A stretch of DNA of 64,000 nucleotides from Allium sativum. Lineage: Eukaryota; Streptophyta; Magnoliopsida; Asparagales; Amaryllidaceae. Numbering within the stretch: position 1 is the stretch's first letter; each line of letters begins with the position of its first letter. The notes beneath the pieces are model-generated. The model worked only from the letters and a program-made list of their open reading frames with translations, made no database searches and was not told the DNA's origin. Of the stretch, positions 11,375-23,125 are shown in pieces. Both the position numbers and the translations under genes were made by a program. The stretch lies in the NCBI GenBank assembly GCA_030737875.1, contig CM060923.1, positions 498,444,453 through 498,508,452 of the forward strand, in the 5' to 3' direction.

Positions 11375-11387
11375 AAGTAGGGGAGAA
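11375..11387 (+). other. Element A polypurine tract
   Basis: AAGTAGGGGAGAA directly abuts the 3' LTR start at 11388. It is the expected primer for plus-strand synthesis. Confidence 0.9.
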
Positions 11388-14300
11388 TGTAACACCCCGT
11401 GTATTCTATAACAGTGAAATTCACAAATTAAAGTATAATTAATTTCAAATCAAAGAATTAAGGGAAACGGGATATGCCATTGTGTTCGTCTCGGAAAAAT
11501 ACGCGAAATAGAGTCCGAGTTTTCGAAAAACGGAGTCCGTATGAAGAAGATATGGCATCCGGAAGTTTCAGAATTCAGTTTAAAATTCAAACAGAAGAAA
11601 ACAGCTCAGAAAACAAGTTTAAAATTCAAAATCGGGCCCAATTGGCCAGGGCAGGAAAATTCCCGCCTGAGGCACCCAGGTCGACTGGGCTGTCGACCTG
11701 GCTACCAGGTCGACAGTGCTGTCGACAGGGCTGTCGACCTGGCCCCAGAGCCAGGTCGAACCCAGCCCACCCTGGCTGGCCTGGTCTATGTTTGGCCGAT
11801 TTTTTGAGCCATGCCTTGTCACTAGGGCTAGGTGGCAGCTTCGGATTGGCCTCTCCTTCAAACGAACGGCTATTGTTGAATCAAGCTCCATCGACGGTCT
11901 AAAACAACTCACAAACATTATAAAAAGGACCTAAGACCTAGCCTAAATCATACTATTTCATTTTAGCCTCAGGCCGCCGCCATTAAACCTAGAGCTCTAA
12001 ATTAAAAATACAAAGAATAAAATTATAGAAGATGGAGGACGATTCTTGAAGGCTACAACTAGAAGCTACAACAACTACGACGCTTTAGACAACGAATTTG
12101 GGACTATTGTATTTGAGTTATTTGCTTCATATTGTAAGTTCTATGTTACTTTTTAGGCAAAAACGCTAAAACAATATGGACATGCCGTGAATTGAAACCG
12201 GATTTAAGAACTATTGTTAATCCATTGTTTATATTGTTTATCTTTGAATTATAATTTGGGAAATTGCTATGGCAACGTTGCAAGTTGAACTTGTCATGAT
12301 TTTGATGTTGTTATGAATCACTTGGGCTTAATTGTTTGGCAAGTTGGACTAATACATGTCCATGGAATCACTATGCTTATTGAAATCTTTATGTTGATTA
12401 TTATGCCTATGATGCTAATTAAACCATGGCTATGACTATTGATGGAATTATGCATGTGATGTTAATATACCCATCATGATTAATGAAAAATTGGGTATTG
12501 CTAGGTTATGATGAAAAGTTGGGATTATTATGTTTATAATGTTAGGATTGTTAAAAACGCTAAATTGGGATCATTATGTTTATAATGTTAATCGAAAATC
12601 ATTATGTTGAAAACGCTAAATTGGAATCATTATGTCTATAATGTTATTTGAGAATCATTATGTTAAAATATTAAATTAGAACCATTATGTTTATAATATT
12701 AGTTGAGAATCATTATGTACGCCAAATTGGAATCATTATGTCTATAATGTTAGTTGAGGATCATTATGTTAAAAATGCTAAGTTAGAACCATTATGTTTA
12801 TAATGCTAGATGAGAATCATTATAAATTGGAATCATTATGTCTATGAGAATTATTATGTTAAAATGCTAAATTGGAATCCACTATGTCTATTAGGATTAC
12901 TATGCCTTTAATGTTTCATGTTTATAATAAAATTATTATGATGCCGCAATGATTATTATGCCTATGATGCAAAGTTGAAATCATCATGTTAAATTAAGTT
13001 GGGATCATTACTATGCGAAGTTATCATCATACTAGTATTGCAACTATGTGATATGTTATAGCCTGTTTATTATGCAAGTAATGTTGTAACTGTCACATAT
13101 GCCTATCACATGTTTGGTGTTATTCCCCTTTATCTCTTGAATTGTTTATACTTGTGAACGAAGTACGTTTTATATACGTTGGGGATACGATTGGGTAGAA
13201 TAGGCAAAACTTGAATTAATTATAAGCATAAACTATGAAGTTTGGCATAAGTAGAACATGAGATATGGCACGAAAAACTTGACTTGAACATGCCATAACT
13301 TGACTTTAAACATGCCTTAGTTGGGCACGATGTTGACATATGAACATGATATCAAAATTTGATAAGAACATGGGCATGACTTTAGAAAACAAGAAGGTGG
13401 CCAACTCGAGGTTGGGTTGAGTTTGTAGTGTAAATCTGCCCGGAACCGCCCGGCAAATCCGGTTGCTACAAACAATAGGATCCAATGTGGGTAGTTGGTC
13501 ACATCGCGCTTGAAACCCGAGGTTGGGTTGAGTTCGTAGCGTAAACCTGCCCGGAACCGCCCGGCAAATCCAGTGGCTATGAACAACAGGATCCAATGTG
13601 AGTGGTTCGGTGCATTAACGAATCAGTTAATGCCAATTAGGGTTAAGTCATGAACATGAAAAGACAACTTAACCAACTTGAACATGATTTGTAGGGCTAA
13701 GTTATGAACTTGAAAAACGACAACACTTAGCCAACTTGACATGACACGTAGGCGGGTTAAGTCGCGAACTGAAATGACATACTTAACCATCTTGACATGA
13801 CTAGACTGGAAAAGGGTTAAGTCACGAATTACATGACTTGATCTGTTAGGCGGGTTAGGTCACGAATTACATGACCTAATCTATTAGGCGAAACCCTAGA
13901 CACGACCCCTTTCAGCAGTAACCCTCTAGATGTATCAAGGTACCCTGGGGCTAGGCCGGGTGGGGGCACGATTACTGGGCTGATTGTAAGAGGTGAACGA
14001 CGGCAGTGGGGTACGCCAGTGTAGGTTCGGCGGACTACGATCGTGCACGTATCCGGGGCAGACACTGGGTATCCGTAGATTTATCTGTGCATCTTGAATC
14101 GTGTCAGGGGTTGACACCCTAGGGCTGATACACCCTAAGGTGGACCCAGCACAGGTGACTACATTCGTGATTAGCCGTATGACACGGACACTTGACGAGC
14201 TAGAACTTGTAGGGAGCCGATCGACTAGATAATCGCTCCGTAGGACCCCATACTTGGGTCAGACCCCGTTTCAGGGTCATTTCATGACATTGGGCCGTGG

Positions 14301-14939
14301 GATTTATTTCGTGATTAACTTGTGACATGAGCTTAGTATACTAGTGAAGTCGATGCAACGGATCTCGAACATGTGTTGCTTTATTTGACTTGTCTTGACT
14401 TATCATGACCACCTTAGTCTATCTTGTTCACCTTGACGCTATTCTTAAGTTTAGTTCCAGTTCATACATGACAGGTTGTTTTAACCGTTTCTACACTGAA
14501 AGTCACTAGAACTTACTCAGTCTTTATGACTGAACCTTTTCCATTTCGCCTCCTTTTCTTTCGTCCCCCCCCCCCCCAGGTTCTCAGGGAGGAATAACTA
14601 GCTCTTAGCTTGGATATCACTTGCTTTGGCTCAGCGTGTACGGTTTGCTATGGCTGCTTCTTTTTACTGCACCTGGGGAATAAGCTGTTTTTAAGTTATT
14701 GCTTCTTTGGCTACTATTACAAGACAGTTGTAACGAAGTTACTTGAAATGCTTGTAAAAGACATGGTTTATTTTGGAATGAAATGAAGTTCTGTTTTGCT
14801 CAGAAATTCTTCCGCTATTTACTTAATTATTTATTTATGTTCTGTCTTGTGATAATTCTGTGATGTTATCTCGATAATACCTCTCCAAAACTAGGGCATT
14901 CCCTTTGTGAGTGACCCTAGCGGAGGTGGGGGTGTTACA
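11388..14939 (+). mobile_element. Element A 3' LTR
   Basis: This matches 6107-9658 with about 43 substitutions and two compensating 1-bp indels: an extra g near 12326 and a 13- versus 14-base C tract at about 14565-14577. It has the same TGTAACACC...GGTGTTACA ends and is followed by the ttcat target duplication. It contains the same internal arrays as the 5' LTR. Confidence 0.93.
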
Positions 14940-15833
14940 TTCATAGTCATAGGCAAATGTTCATAGTCATAGGCATATGGTTTTAAGGTCCATAGTTTCA
15001 TAGTCACGGTCTTATTTGTCCTCGAATCATAACAATTCTTAATTAGGTTCAAGAGTATAGGCACTGATTCGAATAGAGAGAGAGAGATTTGGCATATTCT
15101 TTTATTCCTTTAATTTCATGTCACGAACAGAGAAAAACGTTCAAATCTAGAAATAACTGACTTACAGAGATTTAGATTAGAATAGAAAGATGGTGTTGCT
15201 ATGATTCGTGCGACGTTAGCCTTTGATCCTTATCTTGAAGCTTTAATCTTGATTCGAATCTCTTCTTGAAATTCTTTGAGCAGCATCTCCTCGTCTTGAT
15301 TTATTTTATATATATTATTCTATTTATTATTTATTTTAAGTGGAGGAGAAGAAGCCATGTTCACTAAGAATCTTTGCATCATAATGGTAGAGAAGAATTG
15401 TGAATAGAGGAGGAGACTAGGGCTGTTTATATAGTGTAGAAGTCAACGAATCTGGTCAGAATGGCGTCTAGATACAGAGAAACGAACCAGGTTCAGAAAG
15501 CTGGAAAAAAGCAGGGGGGTCGACACCCAGGTCGACTCCCCAGTCGACCTTGCGTCGACTACCCAGTCGACTCCCCAGTCGACCTGGGGTCCTGGGCGGG
15601 AAATTTCCCGCCCAGCCCGCTTCTGAGTCTGTTTTGAAATTTGAACCTTGCTGAAACTTCCGGAGGCCATATCTTCCTCATACGGACTCCGATTCACGCA
15701 AACTCGGTCTCGTTCTCATGCAGAATTCCGAGACGAACGCAATGGCGCTGCCCGTTTCCCTTGATTTTGATTTTAACTTTTAATTCTGCCTTGATTTGTG
15801 AATCTTAGCGTTACGGAATTACGGGGTGTTACA

Positions 15834-15838
15834 TTCTT
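15834..15838. repeat. Target-site duplication of element B (right copy)
   Basis: The five bases ttctt follow B's outer LTR end. The matching copy should lie left of the window. The sequence from here on is continuous with 21057 onward, the uninterrupted counterpart, which confirms the insertion point. Confidence 0.7.
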
Positions 15839-16043
15839 AAAAGATGATACAATCAAAACCTTATTATTTTGAGATTTTATATTTCTGAAAACCTAAAATA
15901 TAAAAAACCCAGTATGATCGAAGCCAATGGAAAAGTTTAAAAATCAAATATGTTTAAAGCTATGTATTTACAAAACCTAACAACTTCGACATCTGTTAAG
16001 TACTTTATCTTCAACTTTGATATGGACACTCTAGCTTCTACAT

Positions 16044-17906
16044 GAACAACATGGGGACATTATAACTTCAGAACCAATATATATATATAAAACTTTGGAA
16101 TATATAAAATATAAATTTATTGAATCTGTAGAAAAAGAAGTGGTAGAGTAATGGAGAAGACAGCGGCAAAGAAAATAGTATAATTGAAGTATCACACAAA
16201 TAGGGAAAAACACACGCAAAATTAAACGATGAAGTACCTGAATTGAAAGGGACTGAAAAGCAGTTTTCCTGATCTCCTCTTTTAACTGGTTCAGCTTCAT
16301 TGATCACCGAATGTATCCCTCAGTTGCAGTATGATGAACACCCAACGTCATACGTGGATAGCAGGCCTGTACAGGGTAATGCAAGCACTATAGCAAAAAA
16401 GATGAATTGAAAATTTGAGTTGTTATGTGATAATAACATGTAGAATAAATAATAGTTAAAACACCCTAACATATCATGCCAAAAACCTTTTTGCCCATTT
16501 AACATGTAGAGTGAACCAAAAAGAGTTAATATACAAAATCATGATAAATTCATTGACCTGCTACTGATAATTAACATAATTACCCTTAATAAATAATATT
16601 TAAAACACCCTAACATACATGCCAAAAATCATTATTCCCATTTAACATCTAGAATAAACTAAAGAGACTTAGTATACATAATGTTGATAAATTCTATGCA
16701 CAACTACTGATAATCAACTTAATCATTGTTAATAATATTTAAACCACACTAACGTATCATGCTAACCTAAAGTTTATGCATATTTGTGTGTAATTCATTA
16801 CATGATTATACTATACATCATCGTTGGGAGTAAAAATATGGGTAATAAGAAACTTTACTGTTGAATTTTGTGAACGGGATGGTCACTTGTCTCCCATCTC
16901 TCAGGTACTCCTCAACTATCTACATGATAAAACAATATATGGCATAAAAAAGGTAAGAATTTTACACATCAAAAAGAAACTCGGTATAGTAATAAATAAA
17001 CCAACCTCTTATCCCTTATTTACTACCGTAGCAACAACAGGCTCAGTGGCCCCTTTTACACGATTTTAAAGAGGGATGCCTCCAATCTGATATATCAAAA
17101 TTATCATCACATTTAGTTCCCATATCACTTGCAAAATTATACACATATAACTTGCACAGCTCATTCTCTGGATATTGAGAAATAGGATGAAGTATTGAGT
17201 AATTAATAGATCTTACATCAAAACAGCTCCCAGATGGATCAGTCAATGATGAGAGGATTAATTTGCCCAAATTCAATCGCCATATGCTTATCGATCTACT
17301 CTTCTTCTGACCAATCAAGTAATACCATGCTCTCTTGAACGTTATCTTCCATGGGGGAAAAAGTAGATGGAATCTTGAATAAACAAAAGCATAACCAAAT
17401 ACAGCTCAAAGGAATACCTATAGCAATCCTATCGACAGGCAAACCGATGAATTGAAGGAATTGGAAATCCGACGGCGTGAAACCGACATGGCATCTGGTA
17501 AAAGGGATTAGTGTTGGTCGTTACTTTGGTTGTGAAGGTGATACTGACATGGCGTCTTGAGATAGACCTTCGGTTGTGATGAAGATCTGCTAGAAGAGAT
17601 TGATGTCGGCGGTTACTTTGGATGTGGCTCCATCTGAAGGCTCGAGCTCGGGTTTTCCGTTTTGGGAAAGTGGGTGAAAACATGGGGACCGTTGAGTTCA
17701 AAATCGGCATTGATTCGATTAAAGATGAAGAATCGGAATAGAAAGAAAATGATGGTCATGGAAAATAGAGATTTTATTGCCGAATATTAAAGAGGAAGGA
17801 ATTTGGGTAAAGAGAAAGAATCGAGAAAGAAGGAAATGACAGAGACAACATTATTGTTGAGAAAGAATCGGGAAAGAAGGAAAATGACAAGGATAACATT
17901 ATTGTT
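16044..17906. repeat. 1.86-kb tandem unit, copy 1
   Basis: The unit begins gaacaacatggggacatt and repeats at 17907, a period of 1863 bp. Near its right end a ~47-bp block (gaaagaatcgggaaagaagg) is itself duplicated at about 17812-17906; units 2 and 4 have it once. Short frames under 95 codons occur on both strands. On the minus strand, blocks bounded by plausible splice signals occur, but a frame that is open in units 2 and 4 has a stop here at about 17065. I recognise no protein family; a decayed intron-containing gene fragment is possible. Confidence 0.8.
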
Positions 17907-19720
17907 GAACAACATGGGGACATTATAACTTCAGAACCAATATATATAAAACTTTGGAATATATAAAATATAAATTTATTGAATCTGTAGAAAAAGAAGT
18001 GGTAGAGTAATGAAGAAGATAGTAGCAAAGAAAATAGTATAATAGAAGTATCACACAAATAGGGAAAAACACAAGCAAAATTAAACGATGAAGTACCTGA
18101 CTCGAAAGGGACTGAAAAGCAGTATTCCTGATCTCCCCTTTTAATTGGTTCGGCTTCATTAATCACCGAATGTACCCCTCAGTTGCAGTATGATGAAAAC
18201 CCAACGTCATACGTGGATAGCAGGCATGTACAGGGTAATGCAAGCACTATAGCAAAAAAGATGAATTGAAAATTTGATCTGTTATGTGATAATAACATGT
18301 AGAATAAATAATAGTTAAAACACCCTAACATATCATGCCAAAAACCTTTTTGCCCATTTAACATGTAAAGTGAACCAAAAAGAGTTAATATACAAAATCC
18401 TGATAAATTCAATCACCTGTTACTGATAATTAACATAATTACCCTTAATAAATAATATTTAAAACACCCTAACATATCATGCCAAAAATCATTATTCCCA
18501 TTTAACATCTAGAATAAACTAAAGAGACTTAATATACATAATGCTGATAAATTCTATGCACAACTAGTCATAATCAACTCAATCACTGTTAATAATATTT
18601 AAACCACACTAACGTATCATGCTAACCTAAAGTTTATGCATATTTGTGTGTAATTCATTACATGATTATACTATACATCATCGTTGGGAATAAAAATATG
18701 GGTAATAGGAAACTTTACTATTGAATTTTGTGAACGGGATGGTCACTTGTCTCCCATCTCTCAGGTACTCCTCAACTATCTACATGATAAAACAATATAT
18801 GGCATAAAAAAGGTAAGAATTTTACACATCAAAAAGAAACTCGATAGAGTAATAAATAAACCAACCGCTTATCCCTTGTTTACTACTGTAGCAACAACAG
18901 GCTTAGTGGCCCCTTTTACACGATTATAAAGAGGGATGCCTCCAATCTGATATATCAAAATTATCATCACATTTAGTTCCCATATCACTTGCAAAAATTA
19001 TACACATATAACTTGCACAGTTCATTCTTTGGATATTGAGAAATAGGATGAAATATTCAGAAATTAATAGATCTTACATCAAAACAGCACCGAATTGGAT
19101 TAGTCAATGATGAGAGGATTAGTTTGCCCAAATTCAATCGCCATATGCTTATCGATCTACTCTTCTTCTGACCAATCATGTAGTACCATGCTCTCTTGAA
19201 CGTTATCTGCCACGGAGGAAAAAAGCAGATGGAATCTTGAATAATCAAAAGCATAACCAAATACAGCTCAAAGGAATACCTATAGCAATCCTATCGACTG
19301 GCAAACCGATGAATTGAAGGAATTGGAAATCCGACGGCGTGAAACCGACATGGCATCTGGTAAAAGGGATTAGTGTTGGTTGTTACTTTGGTTGTGAAGG
19401 CGATACTGACATGGCGTCTTGAGATAGACCTTCGGTTGTGATGAAGATCTGCTAGAAGTGATTGAAGTCGGCAGTTACTTTGGATGTGGCTCCATCTGAA
19501 AGCTCGAGCTCGGGTTTTCCATTTTGGGAAAGTGGGTGAAAACATGGGGACCGTTGAGTTCAAAATCGGCATTGATTCGATTAAAGATGAAGAATCGGAA
19601 TAGAAAGAAAACGATGGTCACGGAAAATAGAGATTTTACGGCTGAATATTAAAGAGGAAGGAATTTTGGTAAAGAGAAAGAATCGGGAAAGAAGGAAATG
19701 ACAGAGAAAACATTATTGTT
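17907..19720. repeat. 1.86-kb tandem unit, copy 2
   Basis: This starts with the same gaacaacatgg sequence as copy 1 and lacks the extra 47-bp block at its end. It shares private variants with unit 4 (for example tttgatctgtta and the cctgataaattc block) rather than with unit 1. No recognisable protein is encoded. Confidence 0.8.
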
Positions 19721-21004
19721 CAGCGAAAATTAAGGCTTAATTTATTGGCTTAGACAATTTGGTTTTGGCTCTTACAGTAGGGAAACCTCCCTAACGGTCG
19801 GTTTGATTATTTGACTATTCAATTTAGGCTGAATTCTGTGGTTAGTTTAAATAAAAATGGAACGAGCATTAATTGGAAGTTTGAATAGGAACATAATTAA
19901 TTCCTTTTATCATGAAATATCTACAGATTTAATAAACGTCTGACATGTTGATGCTTATTTAACAGGTGTTTATCTATTAATTAAACAATAAAAGACCATA
20001 ACCTATATGGCATTAAATAAACATTCAAACCAACATCTATAAAAAGCTCTATGTTTGTTAATACGCTTATATAAAATGTACTGATCAAAAAAGCTTATCC
20101 AATTAACTAAGCGATAAAAACCATAACACGTTCTATGTTTGTTAATATGCTTCAGATCTGCTTACCTTTAAAAGAATAGGCCATTATTCGTAATGAAGCT
20201 CTAAGCCCATGGGCAGTATGGGTGACGTGTGGTCGCATAGAAAATTGCTTATTATCTACTGTCTGAGTTTCATGTGTTACTGAAAAAATATACAGTCCTA
20301 GCATCCTTATTCATTGTTGGTAATCATACATATTCACCTCATATATTAACCTCGGCAGTGACCTACCTGACGTTGCCACCCAAAGCATTTTGCACCACCA
20401 CCACCCGACATAGGTAATTTCGGAAAAGCCAAAATATGTATGGACCAAATTTAGGTGTTCTCATTATTATTAGTAAAGATATAAACTGTAGATGTTTACA
20501 GACATTTGGAAACACAAAAGCAGAAACATCTGTTTCAGTTTCCAGAATAAATCCCCATCATAGGTTGGAGCAACATCAATGATGACGAACAAAAAACTAT
20601 ACTACAAGGATGGTTGCAAGCGTATATCACTATGATACTTTGTGTTTTATCGAAAAGGTTGTTGATTATTAGTAGTTCGAGACCTCAGGTGAAAGAAAAT
20701 TCTTTAAATTGACAAAGCAGTATTTGTTTCAAAGTTGCTTGATTAAAAAGGTCATAACATTATTTTGCTGATGTTGTGCACTTCAAACTGGCTTCATGCA
20801 AACCTAGATACACTCAGCAAACATGCTAGGAACAAAATATCGATGTGTGCATATTATAATTAACAAAAGAATATATTTGAAAATATTATTCTTAAAATAA
20901 TATATTTGAAACTATTAACAAAAGAATATATTACAAAGTATTATTGGAAAAAGAATGATTATTAAAAATACAGCTTGCGTATCCACGCACTCTACTTTTT
21001 AATT
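19721..21004. other. Right part of 5.22-kb segment, no gene seen
   Basis: This AT-rich DNA begins cgaaaattaaggcttaattt. It recurs at 24936-25611 and 35183-35765, where element C interrupts it. No coding frame above 60 codons, RNA gene or transposon end was identified. A boundary of the duplication lies near 21004, where the two copies stop matching after ttaattacct. Confidence 0.7.
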
Positions 21005-21265
21005 ACCTCATATAAGCTTATACATCCATCTCAGCACAAAGTATTGATGGAAATGTTCTTAAAAGATGATACAATCAAAACTTTATTATTTTGAGATTTT
21101 CTATTTCTAAAAACCGGATACATAACAAACCCTGTATGATCGAAGCCAATGGAAAAGTTTAAAAATCAAATATGTTTAAAACTATGTATTTACAAAACCT
21201 AACAACTTCGACATCTGTTAAGTACTTTGTCTTCAACTTTGATATGGACACTCTAGCTTCTACAT

Positions 21266-23125
21266 GAACAACATGGGGACATTATAACTTCAGAACCAAT
21301 ATATATAAAACTTTGGAATATATAAAATATAAATTTATTGAATCTGTAGAAAAAGAAGTGGTAGAGTAATGGAGAAGATTGCGGCAAAGAAAATAGTATA
21401 ATAGAAGTATCACACAAATAGGGAAAAACACACGCAAAATTAAACGATTAAGTACCTGACTTGAAAGGGACTGAAAAGCAGTTTTCCTGATCTCCCCTTT
21501 TAACTGGTTCAGCTTCATTGATCACCGAATGTATCCCTCAGTTGCAGTATGATGAACACCCAACGTCATACGTGGATAGCAGGCCTGTACAGGGTAATGC
21601 AAGCACTATAGCAAAAAAGATGAATTGAAAATTTGAGCTGTTATGTGATAATAACATGTAGAAGAAATAATAGTTAAAACACCCTAACATATCATGCCAA
21701 AAACCTTTTTGCCCATTTAACATGTAGAGTGAACCAAAAAGAGTTAATATACAAAATCATGATAAATTCAATGACCTGCTACTGATAATTAATATAACTA
21801 CCCTTAATAAATAATATTTAAAACACCCTAACATATCATGCCAAAAATCATTATTCCCATTTAACATCTAGAATAAACTAAAGAGACTTAATATACATAA
21901 TGTTGATAAATTCTATGCACAACTACTGATAATCAACTTAATCATTGTTAATAATATTTAAACCACACTAACGTATCATGCTAAACTAAAGTTTATGCAT
22001 ATTTGTGTGTAATTCATTACATGATTATACTATACATCATCGTTGGGAATAAAAATATGGGTAATAGGAAACTTTACTGTTGAATTTTGTGAACGGGATG
22101 GTCACTTGTCTCCCATCTCTCATGTACTCTTCAACTATCTACATGATAAAACAATATATGGCATAAAAAAGGTAAGAATTTTACACATCAAAAAGAAACT
22201 CGGTAGAGTAAAAAATAAACCAACCTCTTATCCCTTATTTACTACCGTAGCAACAACAAGCTCAGTGGCCCCTTTTACACGATTTCAAAGAGGGATGCCT
22301 CCAATCTGAAATATCAAAATTATCATCACATTTAGTTCCCATATCACTTGCAAAATTATACACATATAACTTGCACAGTTCATTCTCTGGATATTGAGAA
22401 ATAGGATGAAGTATTGAGAAATTAATAGATCCTTCATCAAAACAGCAACCAGTTGGATCAGTCAATGATGAGAGGATTAGTTTGCCCAAATTCAATCGCC
22501 ATATGCTTATTGATCTACTCTTCTTCTGACCAATCAAGTAATACTATGCTCTCTTGAACGTTATCTGCCATGGGGGAAAAAGTAGATGGAATCTTGAATA
22601 AACAAAAGCATAACCATATACATCTCAAAGGAATACCTATAGCAATCCTATCGACAGGCAAATCGATGAATTGAAGGAATTGGAAATCCGACGGCGTGAA
22701 ACCGACCTGGCATCTGGTAAAAGGGATTAGCGTTGGTCGTTACTTTGGCTGTGAATGTGATACTGACATGGCGTCTTGAGATAGACCTTCGGTTGTGATG
22801 AAGATCTGCTAGAAGAGATTGATGTCGGCGGTTACTTTGGATGTGGCTCCATCTGAAGGCTGGAGCTCGGGTTTTCCGTTTTGGGAAAGTGGGTGAAAAC
22901 ATGGGGACCGTTGATTTCAAAATCGGCATTGATTCGATTAAAGATGAAGAATCAGAATAGAAAGAAAACGATGGTCATGGAAAATAGAGATTTTACGGCC
23001 GAATATTAAAGAGGAAGGAATTTTGGTAAAGAGAAAGAATCGGGAAAGAAGGAAATGACAGAGACAACATTATTGTTGAGAAAGAATCGGGAAAGAAGGA
23101 AAATGACAGAGATAACATTATTGTT
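21266..23125. repeat. 1.86-kb tandem unit, copy 3
   Basis: This is the counterpart of unit 1, 5222 bp downstream, and shares its duplicated 47-bp block (23032-23125) and many variants. A minus-strand frame open in units 2 and 4 has a TGA here near 22284, independent of the TAA in unit 1. No protein family is recognised. Confidence 0.8.

Larger units (their letters stand above)
6107..14939 (+). mobile_element. Element A: complete gag-only Ty3/gypsy-like LTR element
   Basis: This 8833-bp element has two LTRs of exactly 3552 bp, a primer-binding site at 9661, a gag region, a polypurine tract at 11375 and a 5-bp target duplication. Protease, reverse transcriptase, RNase H and integrase are absent; the interior is only 1729 bp. 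By eye the LTRs differ by about 43 substitutions and two 1-bp indels, about 1.2%, so it is the youngest insertion here. The primer site, the gacgaaatcc motif before the purine tract and the gag type suggest the Tekay/Del branch. It is non-autonomous. Confidence 0.92.
2473..15833 (-). mobile_element. Element B, 5' LTR, split by element A
   Basis: The LTR starts TGTAACACCCC at 2473 and ends GGTGTTACA at 15833 on the plus strand, giving terminal inverted repeats. Without element A and one copy of its target duplication the LTR is about 4523 bp, very long for a gypsy element. It carries the palindromic ggttaagt array (4085-4735), an 80-bp tandem duplication, a 19-bp microrepeat and the GTCGAC cluster. 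The module at about 4785-4865 matches, in reverse complement, the duplicated module of A's LTR at 8117-8315. Its many short open frames show no recognisable domain. Confidence 0.85.
15834..21004. repeat. 5.22-kb duplicated segment, copy 1
   Basis: This segment recurs at 21057-25611 plus 35183-35765 with an offset of about 5222 bp. It consists of a ~210-bp left part, two 1.86-kb tandem units and a ~1.28-kb right part. It is not an LTR element: no primer site, purine tract or terminal repeats were found. No host gene is recognised. Its true left end lies beyond element B and outside the window. Confidence 0.85.
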
